Origin: RBG-16-57-9 sp964462185
GTDB lineage: Archaea; Thermoproteota; Bathyarchaeia; TCS64
Assembly (NCBI GenBank): GCA_964462185.1
Contig: CAYWWV010000006.1
Coordinates: forward strand, 1-54,811
Length of the DNA stretch: 54,811 nucleotides
Direction of reading: 5' to 3'
This document shows positions 15,920 through 24,772 of the stretch, one piece after another (the first letter of the stretch is position 1; each line of letters begins with the position of its first letter). The position numbers were made by a program, and so were the translations under genes. The notes beneath the pieces were generated by a model. The model saw only the letters and a program-made list of their open reading frames with translations, ran no database searches and had not been told where the DNA came from.

Positions 15920-17072
15920 GCTTGGTGTGGATGTCTTCTTGGAGGACCCCGAGGGGTTTCTGGGGGGTGCCAGGTTTGGGCTGGTTACCAACCCCAGCGG
16001 GGTCACAGGCTCCCTGGAGCCAACCCTCGATGCCCTCCAAGCCAGGCACACCCACCTGAGGGCCGTCTTCGGCCCCGAGCACGGAGCCGCAGGGGCCGCC
16101 CAAGACGCCGTGGAGGTGCCCCACGCCACCGACCCCCACACAGGGCTCCCCGTTTACAGCCTCTACGGGGAGACTAGGAAGCCAACGGCGGAGATGTTGG
16201 ACGGCTTGGAGGCCCTGGTGTTCGACATCCAAGACGTGGGCTCCCGCTACTACACCTACGTCTCCACCATGGCCCTATGCATGGAGGCCTGTGGGGAGCA
16301 CGGACTGGAGATGCTGGTCCTGGACAGGCCCAACCCCCTCAACGGCGTCGCCGTGGAGGGAGGCTTGCTGGAGCCCGGCTACACCTCCTTCGTTGGCTGG
16401 GCCCCCACACCCATCCGACACGGCTTGACGGTGGGGGAGCTAAGCCTCCTCCTCAACGAGGGTGTGGGCTGCCGCTTGAGGGTGGCTGAGATGGAGGGCT
16501 GGGTGAGGGAGATGTGGTTCGACGAGACGGGTCTCCAATGGGTGGCCCCCAGCCCCAATATGCCCACCTTGGAGACGGCCACGGTCTATCCAGGCACCTG
16601 CCTGGTGGAGGGGGTGAACCTATCCGAGGGCCGAGGCACCACCAAGCCCTTTGAGGTGGTGGGAGCCCCCTGGCTGGACGGGCGGAAGCTGGCCCGCCAT
16701 CTAAACAAACAAGGGCTGGAGGGAGTCGTTTTAAGGCCCTGCTGCTTCACACCCGTCTTCTCCAAGTACGCAGGCCAACTCTGCCAGGGTGTCCAGCTCC
16801 ACGTGGTGGACCGGGCCTCGTTCAAGCCCGTGGAGACGGGCCTTCGCTTACTGGCTGAAGCCCTGGCGATGCACCCTGAAGAGTTCAGGTTTCTAGAGCC
16901 CAGCTACGACAGTAGGCCCCACTTCGACCTCTTGGTGGGCAACAGTTGGGTGAGGCAGGCCCTGTTAGACGGGGTGGAGGTGGGTGAGATCGTGGAGGGT
17001 TGGAGAGATGGCCTCAAGGCCTTCAAGCTGGAGTGGGAGAGGTTTCAGCTTTACGGGGGGAGGGGTGAGTGA
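15909..17072 (+). CDS. namZ: Exo-beta-N-acetylmuramidase NamZ (DUF1343, GH171)
   Basis: DUF1343 proteins include Bacillus NamZ, which releases MurNAc from the non-reducing end of murein glycan fragments. The 387-aa product has the family blocks in order: RFGLVTNPSGVTGSLEPTLD, VFGPEHGAAGAAQDAVEV (PEHG with the proposed catalytic Glu), LPVYSLYGETRKPTAEMLDG, LVFDIQDVGSRYYTYVSTMA, LVLDRPNPLNG, and later YPGTCLVEGVNLSEGRGTTK. It begins directly at the fold (LRVRLGVDVFLEDPEGFLGG) with no signal peptide, unlike the secreted bacterial enzymes. It should therefore act on imported fragments inside the cell. The start is TTG; the stop overlaps nagA by 4 nt. Confidence 0.9.
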   Translation: MRVRLGVDVFLEDPEGFLGGARFGLVTNPSGVTGSLEPTLDALQARHTHLRAVFGPEHGAAGAAQDAVEVPHATDPHTGLPVYSLYGETRKPTAEMLDGLEALVFDIQDVGSRYYTYVSTMALCMEACGEHGLEMLVLDRPNPLNGVAVEGGLLEPGYTSFVGWAPTPIRHGLTVGELSLLLNEGVGCRLRVAEMEGWVREMWFDETGLQWVAPSPNMPTLETATVYPGTCLVEGVNLSEGRGTTKPFEVVGAPWLDGRKLARHLNKQGLEGVVLRPCCFTPVFSKYAGQLCQGVQLHVVDRASFKPVETGLRLLAEALAMHPEEFRFLEPSYDSRPHFDLLVGNSWVRQALLDGVEVGEIVEGWRDGLKAFKLEWERFQLYGGRGE

Positions 17073-18187
17073 GGGTTTTAAGGGGCTTGGTGGCCACCCC
17101 TTGGGGGGTGATGCCCGACTGGCAGGTGGAATACCAGGGTGGGCTCCTCACCTATGTGGGGCCCGAGAGGCCTGCGACCGGTGTTGAGACCTGGGAGGGG
17201 GTGGTCTCCCCAGGCTTCTTGGACACCCACATCCATGGCTGGGGGGGTGTGGACGTGATGGAGGCTTCAGCCCGGGAGATGGCCCAGCTTTCACAAACCC
17301 TGGCAACCATGGGGGTCACAGGCTTCCTGGCCACCCTTCAAACCCACGCCTTCACCAAAACCCTTGAAGCCTTAGGGGCGTTGGGGCGGCTCCCCTCCCT
17401 CGGGGGCGCACGCCTACTGGGTGTCCACATGGAGGGCCCCTACTTGAGCCCCCAAAGGCTGGGGGCCCAACGCCCCCACCCCCGGCAACCCCAACCAGGC
17501 GACCTGGAATCCCTCCTCCAACACCCCCACCTGAAGCGGATCACACTGGCCCCCGAGACCACCCCTAAAGGCTTCATAGAGGCCCTCAACCACCACGGGG
17601 TTGCGGTCTCAGCGGGCCACACCCAGGCCAACTACACCCAGGCGATGGAGGCCTTCGAGGCTGGGGTAGGCTCCGTGACCCACCTCTGGAACGCCATGGT
17701 GGGGATACACCACCGGGAGCCGGGGATAGTGGGGGCGGCCCTCCACCACCGAGGAGTCCTGGTGGAGCTCATAGGGGACTGTGTCCACGTCCACCCCCCC
17801 ATCCTGGGGCTGACCGTGAGGCTCAAAGGCCCCCACAGAGCCCTGCTGTGCTCCGACGGAATCCCCGCCTCAGGGCTCCCCGACGGCTACCACGCCCTCC
17901 ATGGGAGGCGTTTCCAGGTTGTAGACGGGGTGCCCCGGCTGGAGACGGGGGGGCTTGCGGGGGGCTCCGTCGGCCTGGACGAGGCTGTGAGGAGGATGGT
18001 GAGCAGGGTGGGCTTGGAGGCTTGGGCGGCCCTGGTGATGGCCAGCGAGACCCCGGCCAGGCTCTTGGGGCTGGAGGACGTGGGGAGGCTGGAGGCCGGT
18101 AGGAGGGCCGACCTGGTTTTGCTCTCCCCTGGCTTGGAGGTGGAGGAGACGGTGGTGGGTGGGAGGCCGGTCTACCGTCGAGGCTAG
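17069..18187 (+). CDS. nagA: N-acetylglucosamine-6-phosphate deacetylase
   Basis: NagA converts GlcNAc-6-phosphate to glucosamine-6-phosphate and acetate, the step after MurQ. The 372-aa protein shows VSPGFLDTHIHGWGGVDVME (HxH), GVHMEGPYLSPQRLGAQ (the EGP motif with the metal-binding Glu), VSAGHTQANYTQAMEAFEAG, VTHLWNAM, IGDCVHVHP and LCSDGIPASG with the catalytic Asp. These are NagA blocks in the usual order. The GTG start overlaps the namZ stop (GTGA). It is the last gene of the four-gene operon and ends against the convergent M28 peptidase gene. Confidence 0.92.
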   Translation: MRVLRGLVATPWGVMPDWQVEYQGGLLTYVGPERPATGVETWEGVVSPGFLDTHIHGWGGVDVMEASAREMAQLSQTLATMGVTGFLATLQTHAFTKTLEALGALGRLPSLGGARLLGVHMEGPYLSPQRLGAQRPHPRQPQPGDLESLLQHPHLKRITLAPETTPKGFIEALNHHGVAVSAGHTQANYTQAMEAFEAGVGSVTHLWNAMVGIHHREPGIVGAALHHRGVLVELIGDCVHVHPPILGLTVRLKGPHRALLCSDGIPASGLPDGYHALHGRRFQVVDGVPRLETGGLAGGSVGLDEAVRRMVSRVGLEAWAALVMASETPARLLGLEDVGRLEAGRRADLVLLSPGLEVEETVVGGRPVYRRG

Positions 18188-18191
18188 AGGG

Positions 18192-19601
18192 CTATCGCGG
18201 GCTCTCGGGGTGCCACTTCAACTCGATCTCCAGAGTCTTGCGCATCCCCGATTTCTCCAGACGCCTAATGATCCTCTTGAGGGGTGTGTGTTTGGCTATC
18301 CTCTTCCTCTGGGTTGCCAGTCTGAGGAGTAGTCTGGCTAGCACCATGGCGCCCTCGTGTAGGTTGCGGGGGTCCACCTTGTCCAGGTAGTCGGCGGTGG
18401 TGTGGCCCCAGCCCCGCCCCTCCACCAGCTGCCTCATGCTGGGCTCCTCGTGGAGGTAGATGGCTGGAACCCCCTGCATAACGAAGGGCCAGTGGTCGCT
18501 GGCGGCGCTCATCCCCTCGTTCACCGAGGTGGGGTACTTGATCTCCTCCAAGAAGGCTTTGAGCCAGTCCTTCATCTCCGGGGGCTGGTATACGGTGAAG
18601 GCCGCGTGTTTCATGCCGTCCTTGTAGGCCAAGCCGCCCAGCTCCAGGTTCACCATGATGGCCGTCTTCTTCATCTCGTCCAGGTGGTCGGCCACGTAGC
18701 AGGTGCTCCCCGTCACCCCCAGCTCCTCACACCCGAAGCAGATGAACCGTATGCCCCTCCTCAGCCTCCCCTCCAGGGGTTTGAATACGCGGGCCATCTC
18801 CAGGGTCACAGCCGTCCCACTCAGGTTGTCCATGGCCCCCTGGGCTATGTCGTGGCCGTCGTAGTGGCCCCCCACCACTATCCACTCATCGGTCTTCCCG
18901 GGGAGCTCGGCCACGATGTTGGCGGAGACGCTGTTGGGCTTCAAGCGGCTCTCATCCACCAGCCTCACCCTGAGCCTCTTCCCCTTGGCCAGCCGCAGCA
19001 TGAGGGAGCCCGTCTCAAGGCTTACGCCCACGCCGGGAATCTCGCCGCCCATGCGGTAGCTGGGTCTAAGGCTCCCCGTGGGGGCCAGCTGGCCGGGGTT
19101 GTGGTTCATGAATATGAAGCCCACGGCTCCATACTTCACGGCGTAGCCGTACTTGGTGCGCCTGTGAACCCTCTTCCCCCTGGGGCTTGTGGCGCTGCTG
19201 CACATAACTATCTTCCCCTCCACCTCCGAGGGGTCCACAGCCTCGAACTCCTCGGGGCTCCCCGTTCCCAGGTAGACCACCTCGGCCTCCACCTCCCCCC
19301 CGGGGCTCATGGCCAGGCTTATGGCCTCCAGCTCCCTCTCCACGGGCTCCAACATCTCCAACCTGACCGGCCCCCTCTCCCAACCCACATAGGTGAATGG
19401 CTCGGCCCTCGCGTTCTCATACCCATACTCCTTGAGCTTGGCCACCAGGTATTCCTGGGCCTGCTTCTCGCTGGGGGTTCCCGGGAACCTGCTCCCCATG
19501 CCATCAGACATGGCAGCCATGTTCTCCCAGATCTCGTTGTTCTGCCAGGTATCCCCTATGAGCTCCTTCTCAACCTTAACCCATCGACTCGTTAGAACCA
19601 T
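18192..19601 (-). CDS. M28-family zinc aminopeptidase with PA domain
   Basis: The 469-aa protein has an N-terminal helix region (GSRFPGTPSEKQAQEYLVAK), a protease-associated insert (about residues 130-220, GKIVMCSSATSPRGKRV), and the M28 core. Likely zinc ligands and catalytic residues are in VVGGHYDGHD, GAMDNLSGTAV, CFGCEELG, VNLELGG and GWGHTTADYLDKVD. Such enzymes remove N-terminal amino acids or act on carboxypeptidase-like substrates. No signal peptide is evident. It lies 4 nt from nagA on the opposite strand, so a peptide-trimming partner role is possible but not shown. Confidence 0.88.
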   Translation of the reverse strand: MVLTSRWVKVEKELIGDTWQNNEIWENMAAMSDGMGSRFPGTPSEKQAQEYLVAKLKEYGYENARAEPFTYVGWERGPVRLEMLEPVERELEAISLAMSPGGEVEAEVVYLGTGSPEEFEAVDPSEVEGKIVMCSSATSPRGKRVHRRTKYGYAVKYGAVGFIFMNHNPGQLAPTGSLRPSYRMGGEIPGVGVSLETGSLMLRLAKGKRLRVRLVDESRLKPNSVSANIVAELPGKTDEWIVVGGHYDGHDIAQGAMDNLSGTAVTLEMARVFKPLEGRLRRGIRFICFGCEELGVTGSTCYVADHLDEMKKTAIMVNLELGGLAYKDGMKHAAFTVYQPPEMKDWLKAFLEEIKYPTSVNEGMSAASDHWPFVMQGVPAIYLHEEPSMRQLVEGRGWGHTTADYLDKVDPRNLHEGAMVLARLLLRLATQRKRIAKHTPLKRIIRRLEKSGMRKTLEIELKWHPESPR

Positions 19602-19641
19602 AATTTGAAAGAAAAAGACCTGGACCTTTAAGTTTAATGGC

Positions 19642-20904
19642 TTAAACCGTGCCCTCCTCCCACGACTCCAAGTACCGCCGCTGCTCCTCCGTCAAGGCGT
19701 CTATGGAGTACCCCATGGCTTCAAGCTTCAAGCGGGCGATGGTCTCATCGATGTGTTGGGGGACGTTGTGGACTCCCACCTCCAGCTTGGCCTGGGTGAG
19801 CCACTCGGCCACGAGGGCGTGGTTGGCGAAGCTCATGTCCATCACCTCTGGGGCGCTTCCCTCGGCTGCCGCCAGGTTAACCAGGCGGCCCTCACTCAGC
19901 AGGTATAGCACCCTCCCGTCCCTCAGCCTGTATTCGTCTACGTGGGGGCGGACCCGGGTCTTGGATACGCTCATCTCCTCGAGGGCGGGTATGTTTATCT
20001 CCACGTTGAAGTGGCCGCTGTTGGCCAGGATGGCGCCCGACTTCATGGCTTCAAGGTGGGGCTTGTCTATGACGTTTTTGCAGCCTGTGCTGGTGACGAA
20101 TATGTCCCCCACCTTGGCCGCCTCCTCCAGGGGCATGACCCTGTAGCCCTCCATGGCCGCCTCCAGGGCCCTCAGGGGGTTCACCTCGGTGACCACCACC
20201 TTGCAGCCCAGGCCCGCCGCCCGCTTGGCTATGCCCTTCCCACACCAGCCGTAGCCGCTCATCACAAAGGTCTTCCCAGCCAACAGTAGGCCCCCCGTGG
20301 CCCTCATGACGCCGTCCAGGGTGCTCTGGCCCGAGCCATACCTGTTGTCGAACATGGTCTTGGTGGGGGTGTCGTTCACCGCCACCATGGGGTACTTGAG
20401 GGCCCCCGAGGCCGCCATGGCCCTCAGCCTTATGACGCCGGTGGTGGTCTCCTCGCTTCCTGCCACCACCTCCTCCAGCTGTTGGGGCCTCTCCCGGTGG
20501 AGGGTGCTCACCAGGTCGCAGCCGTCGTCGATGGTTATGTGGGGGTGGAAGTCCAGGACTTGGTTTATGCACTCGTAGTACTCCTCCTTGGTCTGGCCCC
20601 TCCAGGCGTAGACCCTGGTACCCGTGGAGGCAAGGGCCGCCACCACATCGTCCTGGGTGGTGAGGGGGTTGCTCCCAGCCAGGGCCACCTCGGCGCCCCC
20701 CGCCTCCAGGACCCGCACCAGGACGGCGGTCTCCTTGGTGCAGTGGAGGCTGGCCCCTATCTTGAAGCCTTCCAGCGGCTTCTCCCTCTGGAACCTCTCC
20801 CGGATTATCCCCAGCACCGGCATATGCTGGGAGGCCCAGCCGATGTTGAGCTCTCCCTGCTTCGCCAGGCCTATGTCCTTGACCTTGTATGACATGGGTT
20901 CCAA
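19642..20904 (-). CDS. ahcY: Adenosylhomocysteinase (S-adenosyl-L-homocysteine hydrolase)
   Basis: This enzyme splits S-adenosylhomocysteine to adenosine and homocysteine, removing the product inhibitor of methylation. Motifs: GASLHCTKETAVLVRVLEAG, TIDDGCDLVSTLHRE, YGSGQSTLDGVMRATGGLLL, the NAD-binding loop MSGYGWCGKGIAKRAAGLG, and ANSGHFNVEINIPAL. The C-terminal SAH-type tail is present. The start is ATG 20904 or the second ATG at 20895 (MSYKVKDIGLAKQGELNIGW). Length (420 aa) matches archaeal AhcY. Single gene. Confidence 0.95.
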   Translation of the reverse strand: MEPMSYKVKDIGLAKQGELNIGWASQHMPVLGIIRERFQREKPLEGFKIGASLHCTKETAVLVRVLEAGGAEVALAGSNPLTTQDDVVAALASTGTRVYAWRGQTKEEYYECINQVLDFHPHITIDDGCDLVSTLHRERPQQLEEVVAGSEETTTGVIRLRAMAASGALKYPMVAVNDTPTKTMFDNRYGSGQSTLDGVMRATGGLLLAGKTFVMSGYGWCGKGIAKRAAGLGCKVVVTEVNPLRALEAAMEGYRVMPLEEAAKVGDIFVTSTGCKNVIDKPHLEAMKSGAILANSGHFNVEINIPALEEMSVSKTRVRPHVDEYRLRDGRVLYLLSEGRLVNLAAAEGSAPEVMDMSFANHALVAEWLTQAKLEVGVHNVPQHIDETIARLKLEAMGYSIDALTEEQRRYLESWEEGTV

Positions 20905-20968
20905 ATGGGGGCCAACCTATTTTACGTTATACCCCTGGGGGCTGGGCTATGAGCCCCTGTTCTAGAAC

Positions 20969-20977
20969 TCTTATATC
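20969..20977 (+). promoter_or_regulatory. TATA box of the transglutaminase-MoxR-DUF58 operon
   Basis: TCTTATATC lies about 38 nt before the GTG start at 21011, with GGTGGGAGGGG as ribosome site between. Confidence 0.5.
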
Positions 20978-21010
20978 CTCTCCCCTTCACCAGTTGATCG
21001 GTGGGAGGGG

Positions 21011-24000
21011 GTGGCCAATCGGGGAACTGTTCTCGCCCTGGGCGGGCTGGTCTTGGCCTTTCTTCTCATATCCCTCTCCATCCAAAGCCTTGTCGAGGTC
21101 CCCCCTTTGGGGGAGTTCAAGCGCCCCGCCCTGCCCTTCCAACCCCCCACCATCGAGCTTCCCATCAACGTGGAGGAGACGCGGCTGGACATACCCGAGC
21201 TGGACCTGGGATGCCAAGACCCGGAGCCCGTCCTCAGAATCAAAGGCGCCCCCGGCACTCCCTACCTGAGGCTCCAGGCCTACGACCAATACTACTCGGG
21301 GGAGTGGGACTCCACGCTGAGGGACTCGGTTGAGTACCATGGGGAGACCCTGGACCTGGGGGTGGAGCTGTGGTCCGACTACCAAATATTCAACATCACC
21401 CTCCAGCCCCTCACCGACACCGGGGAGTACCTACCCACCCCCCCCAACCCCCTACACCTCAACCTCACCGACCCCCTCAGATTCCTCACCGAGCAACAGG
21501 TCTTCCAGGTGGAGGGGGTTCCCGGGGCCTACGAGGTGGAGTACATCCTCTACGAGTACAGCGAGGCGCTTCTCAACGCCTCCAAGGTGGAGGCCCTCCC
21601 AGAGTATTTGGAGGTGCCAGAGTACTTGGAGCCCAGCCTGAGGGACCTGGCCCAGACCATCGTCAACGGCACCACCACCGACTACGAGGCCCTCAAAGCC
21701 CTGGAGGAATACCTGGAGACCTACTACGAGTACAACCTCTCCGCCGGGGAGCCCCCCCTGGGGGTGGACCCCTTGGAGTGGTTCCTCTTCCAGAGCGGGG
21801 AGGGGGTTTGCAGCCACTTCAACACAGCCCTGGTGATGCTCGCCAGGAGCCTCGGCTTCTCGGCCCGACTGGCTGGGGGCTACTATGTGGACCCCTTTGC
21901 TGAGGAGCAGTTGGTCTACCCCATACAGAGCCATGCCTTCGCCGAAGTCCCCTTCCAGGACCTGGGCTGGATCATCTTCGACGCAACCCCCTCCGCCACC
22001 ATGGCGGAACTCGTGGGGAACCTCACAGCCTGCAACCTCACTGAAATCTGTGAGCCTGGGGGGGTGTGCCAGCCGGGTGAGGGTCCAGTGGAGGTGGCCC
22101 ACGGCCTGCCCCCAGGGGAGCCAGTCTTCAACCTCTACGGGCCCCCGGGGTCTCCCTACTTGCGGGATGGTGTCTGGGACCTCTACAATGGCTCCTGGTG
22201 GATGGCCTGGGAGCGCCCCCTGGAGTACGGGGGGGAGGTGATCGTGGACGTGGATGCGGGGGCCAATCGCTCCGAGTTCTCCTTCATCGTGGAGCCCCTG
22301 GAACCCCTCCAAGGGATGCTGCCGGGGCCCCAGAAGCCGGTGCAGCTCACATGGGAGGGCCCCCTCCTCTACTACCCCTCAGCCATGGTCTTCGAGGCTC
22401 TGGAGCCCGTCGACTCCCAGTACCACGCCACAGGGGCTGTGGATGCCTGGACCCCTGAGGAGCTGGACGCCCTGGAGCCCGCCAACAAGACCCTCTACCT
22501 GGGGGTCCCGGAGGGCATTAGGGAGAGGCTAACCCCCTTGGCTTTGGAGGCCGTGGAGGGTGCGCCCACCCCCTACCGCCGGGCCCAGGCATTGGCCGAG
22601 TATTTGAGAACCCACTACCAATACAACACCTCTGCCAGGGAGGCCCCTGAGGGGTGGGACCCCGTGGTCTGGTTCCTGGAGGAGGAGGGCCAGGGCCAGT
22701 GCATCGACTTCGCCTCGGCCTTCACCCTCTTGGCCAGGTGCGTGGGGCTGCCCTCCCGCCTGGTGACAGGGTGGCTTGTGGACCCCTATGCTGAGGCCCA
22801 GGTGGTGTTGGACCGCCAGGCCCACGCCTACTCAGAGGTTTTGTTCCAAGACGCCGGTTGGCTGGTCTTCGACGCCACCCCAATGGGGGTGATACCTGTG
22901 GGCCCCGGATCAAACGCCTCAGAGCCAGGGCTAGCCACCACCTACACCAACATAACCCACCAAGACGGGGTGGTCCTGGTGGGGGGCAACTTCACCGTGG
23001 CCGGTGTGGTGGTCGACGGGGAGGGGGCTGGGGTGGACGGGTTGGAGGTCCTCATCTATGTAAAGAGGGCTAAAAACGAGACGGGGGTCCTGGTGGGCAA
23101 GGACCGGACCCAGGGAGGCGTGTTCAACGCCACCTGCCTCTTCCCCCCCACCTTGGAGCCTGGGGAATACTTGGTTCAGGCCCACACCCTGGGAGGCCAG
23201 GGCTACAACGAGAGCTGGAGCGACCCCCCCCTAACGGCCTACTCCGAGTCAGCGGTAAACCTAACCTGCCCCAGGGAGGGGGTTGCCGGCTGGCCCTTCA
23301 ACGTCTCAGGGGTTCTCTACGAGGCTGCAACGGGGAGGCCTTTGGAGGGGACTAGGGTGAGGGTTGTGGTGGGTGGGGATGAGGCCTGGGTGGAGACGGG
23401 TGAGGGAGGAGTTTTCACAGCTCAGAGCGTTTTGGGGGAGGGCGTCAACGATGTGGGGGTCTCCTGGGGTGGGGAGGGCTTCACCCTTGGGGTGGAGGCC
23501 GGCCTCCAGGTGGAGGGGCTGCCCTTGGTCGCCAGGCTGCCCAGCGTGACGGAGATGACCCGCGGCACAAGGGCCGTTGTGAGGGGCTTCGTGGAGGCTG
23601 GTGGGGTCAGGGGGGCTGGGGAGGGGGTGACTCTGGAGCTTTGGGGTGTTTCCACCAGCACCGTGGCCAACGAGGCGGGGGAGTTCTTCTTCCCCGTGAG
23701 CGTGCCGGGCGATGCCGAGGTGGGGGAGGTCCAATACTGGGTTAGGGTGGAGTCGTCGGGGAAGGCCTCCGCCGGGGTGGGCGTGGTAAAGTCCCGCACC
23801 AGGCTCCAGTTGGAGGCTCCTAGCCACGCCCAAGCCGGTGGGAGGCTCCAAGCCAAGGCCACCCTGCTGGACGATTTGGGGAACCCCCTGGCGGGGGAGC
23901 CCTTGAACATATCTGTCTCCTTCGACGGCGAGACCCAGTCCAAGACCGCGGTCACCGACGAGGAGGGAAAAGCACAGGTAGGGTTCCAAACCCCCCGAGA

Positions 24001-24772
24001 GGCCCAGCAGGCCACCCTGAAAGCCGTATACCAGGGAGGAGAACTATACCACCCCTCCACCCAGCGCCAAGTAGTGGCCCTCATCCAAACCACCCCCTAC
24101 CCCGTGCTCCCCTTGGCCGCTGCCATAGCCACCGCCGGCGGACTGGGCCTACTCCTATCTCTCCAGAGGAAGAAGGAGGTGGCGGAGGAGGCGCCTCCGC
24201 CTCAGGATGTGAACAACCACTCCAGGCTATCCCTGGTCTTCCCAGCCATAGAGGAGGGTCTCCCCCTGGTGTGGGGGTTGGAGCCCCTGGAGGTGGAGGC
24301 AGAACTGGAAACCCTGGAAGGCTCCCCCCTACCCAGCCGCAGAATCGTTTTCAAGGTGGATGGAGAACAGGTCCACGAGGCCCCAACAGATGGGGAGGGG
24401 CGGGCTGGGGCTGTGTTGGAGTTGGGGTTGGGCCCCGTGGAGCTGGAGGCCAGCGCCCCCCAGGAGGGCCTCAAGGCGAGGGCCAAGCTCCGCATCGTAG
24501 ACTACAGGGAAGAGATAGTAAGGCTCTTCAACCAAGAGTTCAGCGAGTCACAGGACAGGTTCAAGGCAACCAGGCCGGACCTGACGGCCCGGGAACTCTA
24601 CGAGGCCTTAAAAGAGGGCACCCCCAGGGAGGCCCACCAACATCTCTGGGAGATGGTGCAGCTTTTCGAGGAGGCCAAGTACAGCCTCCACCCCATAGAC
24701 AGAAGCCACTACACCAGGTATATACGCGCGTCCCAACAATACAGGAGGGCTTTGAGTGGAGAAGAATCTTAG
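21011..24772 (+). CDS. Large membrane-anchored protein with two transglutaminase-like domains
   Basis: The 1253-aa protein begins with a membrane anchor (VLALGGLVLAFLLISLSIQS). Two transglutaminase/protease-like domains follow. The first (about 210-330) has GEGVCSHFNTALVMLARSLG, SHAFAEV and IIFDATPS; the second (about 500-625) has GQGQCIDFASAFTLLARCVG, AHAYSEV and LVFDATPM. Both keep the Cys-His-Asp triad. Ig/CNA-B-like repeats cover about 640-1025, then a membrane helix (PLAAAIATAGGLGLLLSL) and a cytosolic DUF4129-like end (LTARELYEALKEGTPREAH, MVQLFEEAKYS). Two catalytic cores in one chain are uncommon. It is coupled to the next genes, including MoxR and DUF58. Confidence 0.85.
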   Translation: MANRGTVLALGGLVLAFLLISLSIQSLVEVPPLGEFKRPALPFQPPTIELPINVEETRLDIPELDLGCQDPEPVLRIKGAPGTPYLRLQAYDQYYSGEWDSTLRDSVEYHGETLDLGVELWSDYQIFNITLQPLTDTGEYLPTPPNPLHLNLTDPLRFLTEQQVFQVEGVPGAYEVEYILYEYSEALLNASKVEALPEYLEVPEYLEPSLRDLAQTIVNGTTTDYEALKALEEYLETYYEYNLSAGEPPLGVDPLEWFLFQSGEGVCSHFNTALVMLARSLGFSARLAGGYYVDPFAEEQLVYPIQSHAFAEVPFQDLGWIIFDATPSATMAELVGNLTACNLTEICEPGGVCQPGEGPVEVAHGLPPGEPVFNLYGPPGSPYLRDGVWDLYNGSWWMAWERPLEYGGEVIVDVDAGANRSEFSFIVEPLEPLQGMLPGPQKPVQLTWEGPLLYYPSAMVFEALEPVDSQYHATGAVDAWTPEELDALEPANKTLYLGVPEGIRERLTPLALEAVEGAPTPYRRAQALAEYLRTHYQYNTSAREAPEGWDPVVWFLEEEGQGQCIDFASAFTLLARCVGLPSRLVTGWLVDPYAEAQVVLDRQAHAYSEVLFQDAGWLVFDATPMGVIPVGPGSNASEPGLATTYTNITHQDGVVLVGGNFTVAGVVVDGEGAGVDGLEVLIYVKRAKNETGVLVGKDRTQGGVFNATCLFPPTLEPGEYLVQAHTLGGQGYNESWSDPPLTAYSESAVNLTCPREGVAGWPFNVSGVLYEAATGRPLEGTRVRVVVGGDEAWVETGEGGVFTAQSVLGEGVNDVGVSWGGEGFTLGVEAGLQVEGLPLVARLPSVTEMTRGTRAVVRGFVEAGGVRGAGEGVTLELWGVSTSTVANEAGEFFFPVSVPGDAEVGEVQYWVRVESSGKASAGVGVVKSRTRLQLEAPSHAQAGGRLQAKATLLDDLGNPLAGEPLNISVSFDGETQSKTAVTDEEGKAQVGFQTPREAQQATLKAVYQGGELYHPSTQRQVVALIQTTPYPVLPLAAAIATAGGLGLLLSLQRKKEVAEEAPPPQDVNNHSRLSLVFPAIEEGLPLVWGLEPLEVEAELETLEGSPLPSRRIVFKVDGEQVHEAPTDGEGRAGAVLELGLGPVELEASAPQEGLKARAKLRIVDYREEIVRLFNQEFSESQDRFKATRPDLTARELYEALKEGTPREAHQHLWEMVQLFEEAKYSLHPIDRSHYTRYIRASQQYRRALSGEES

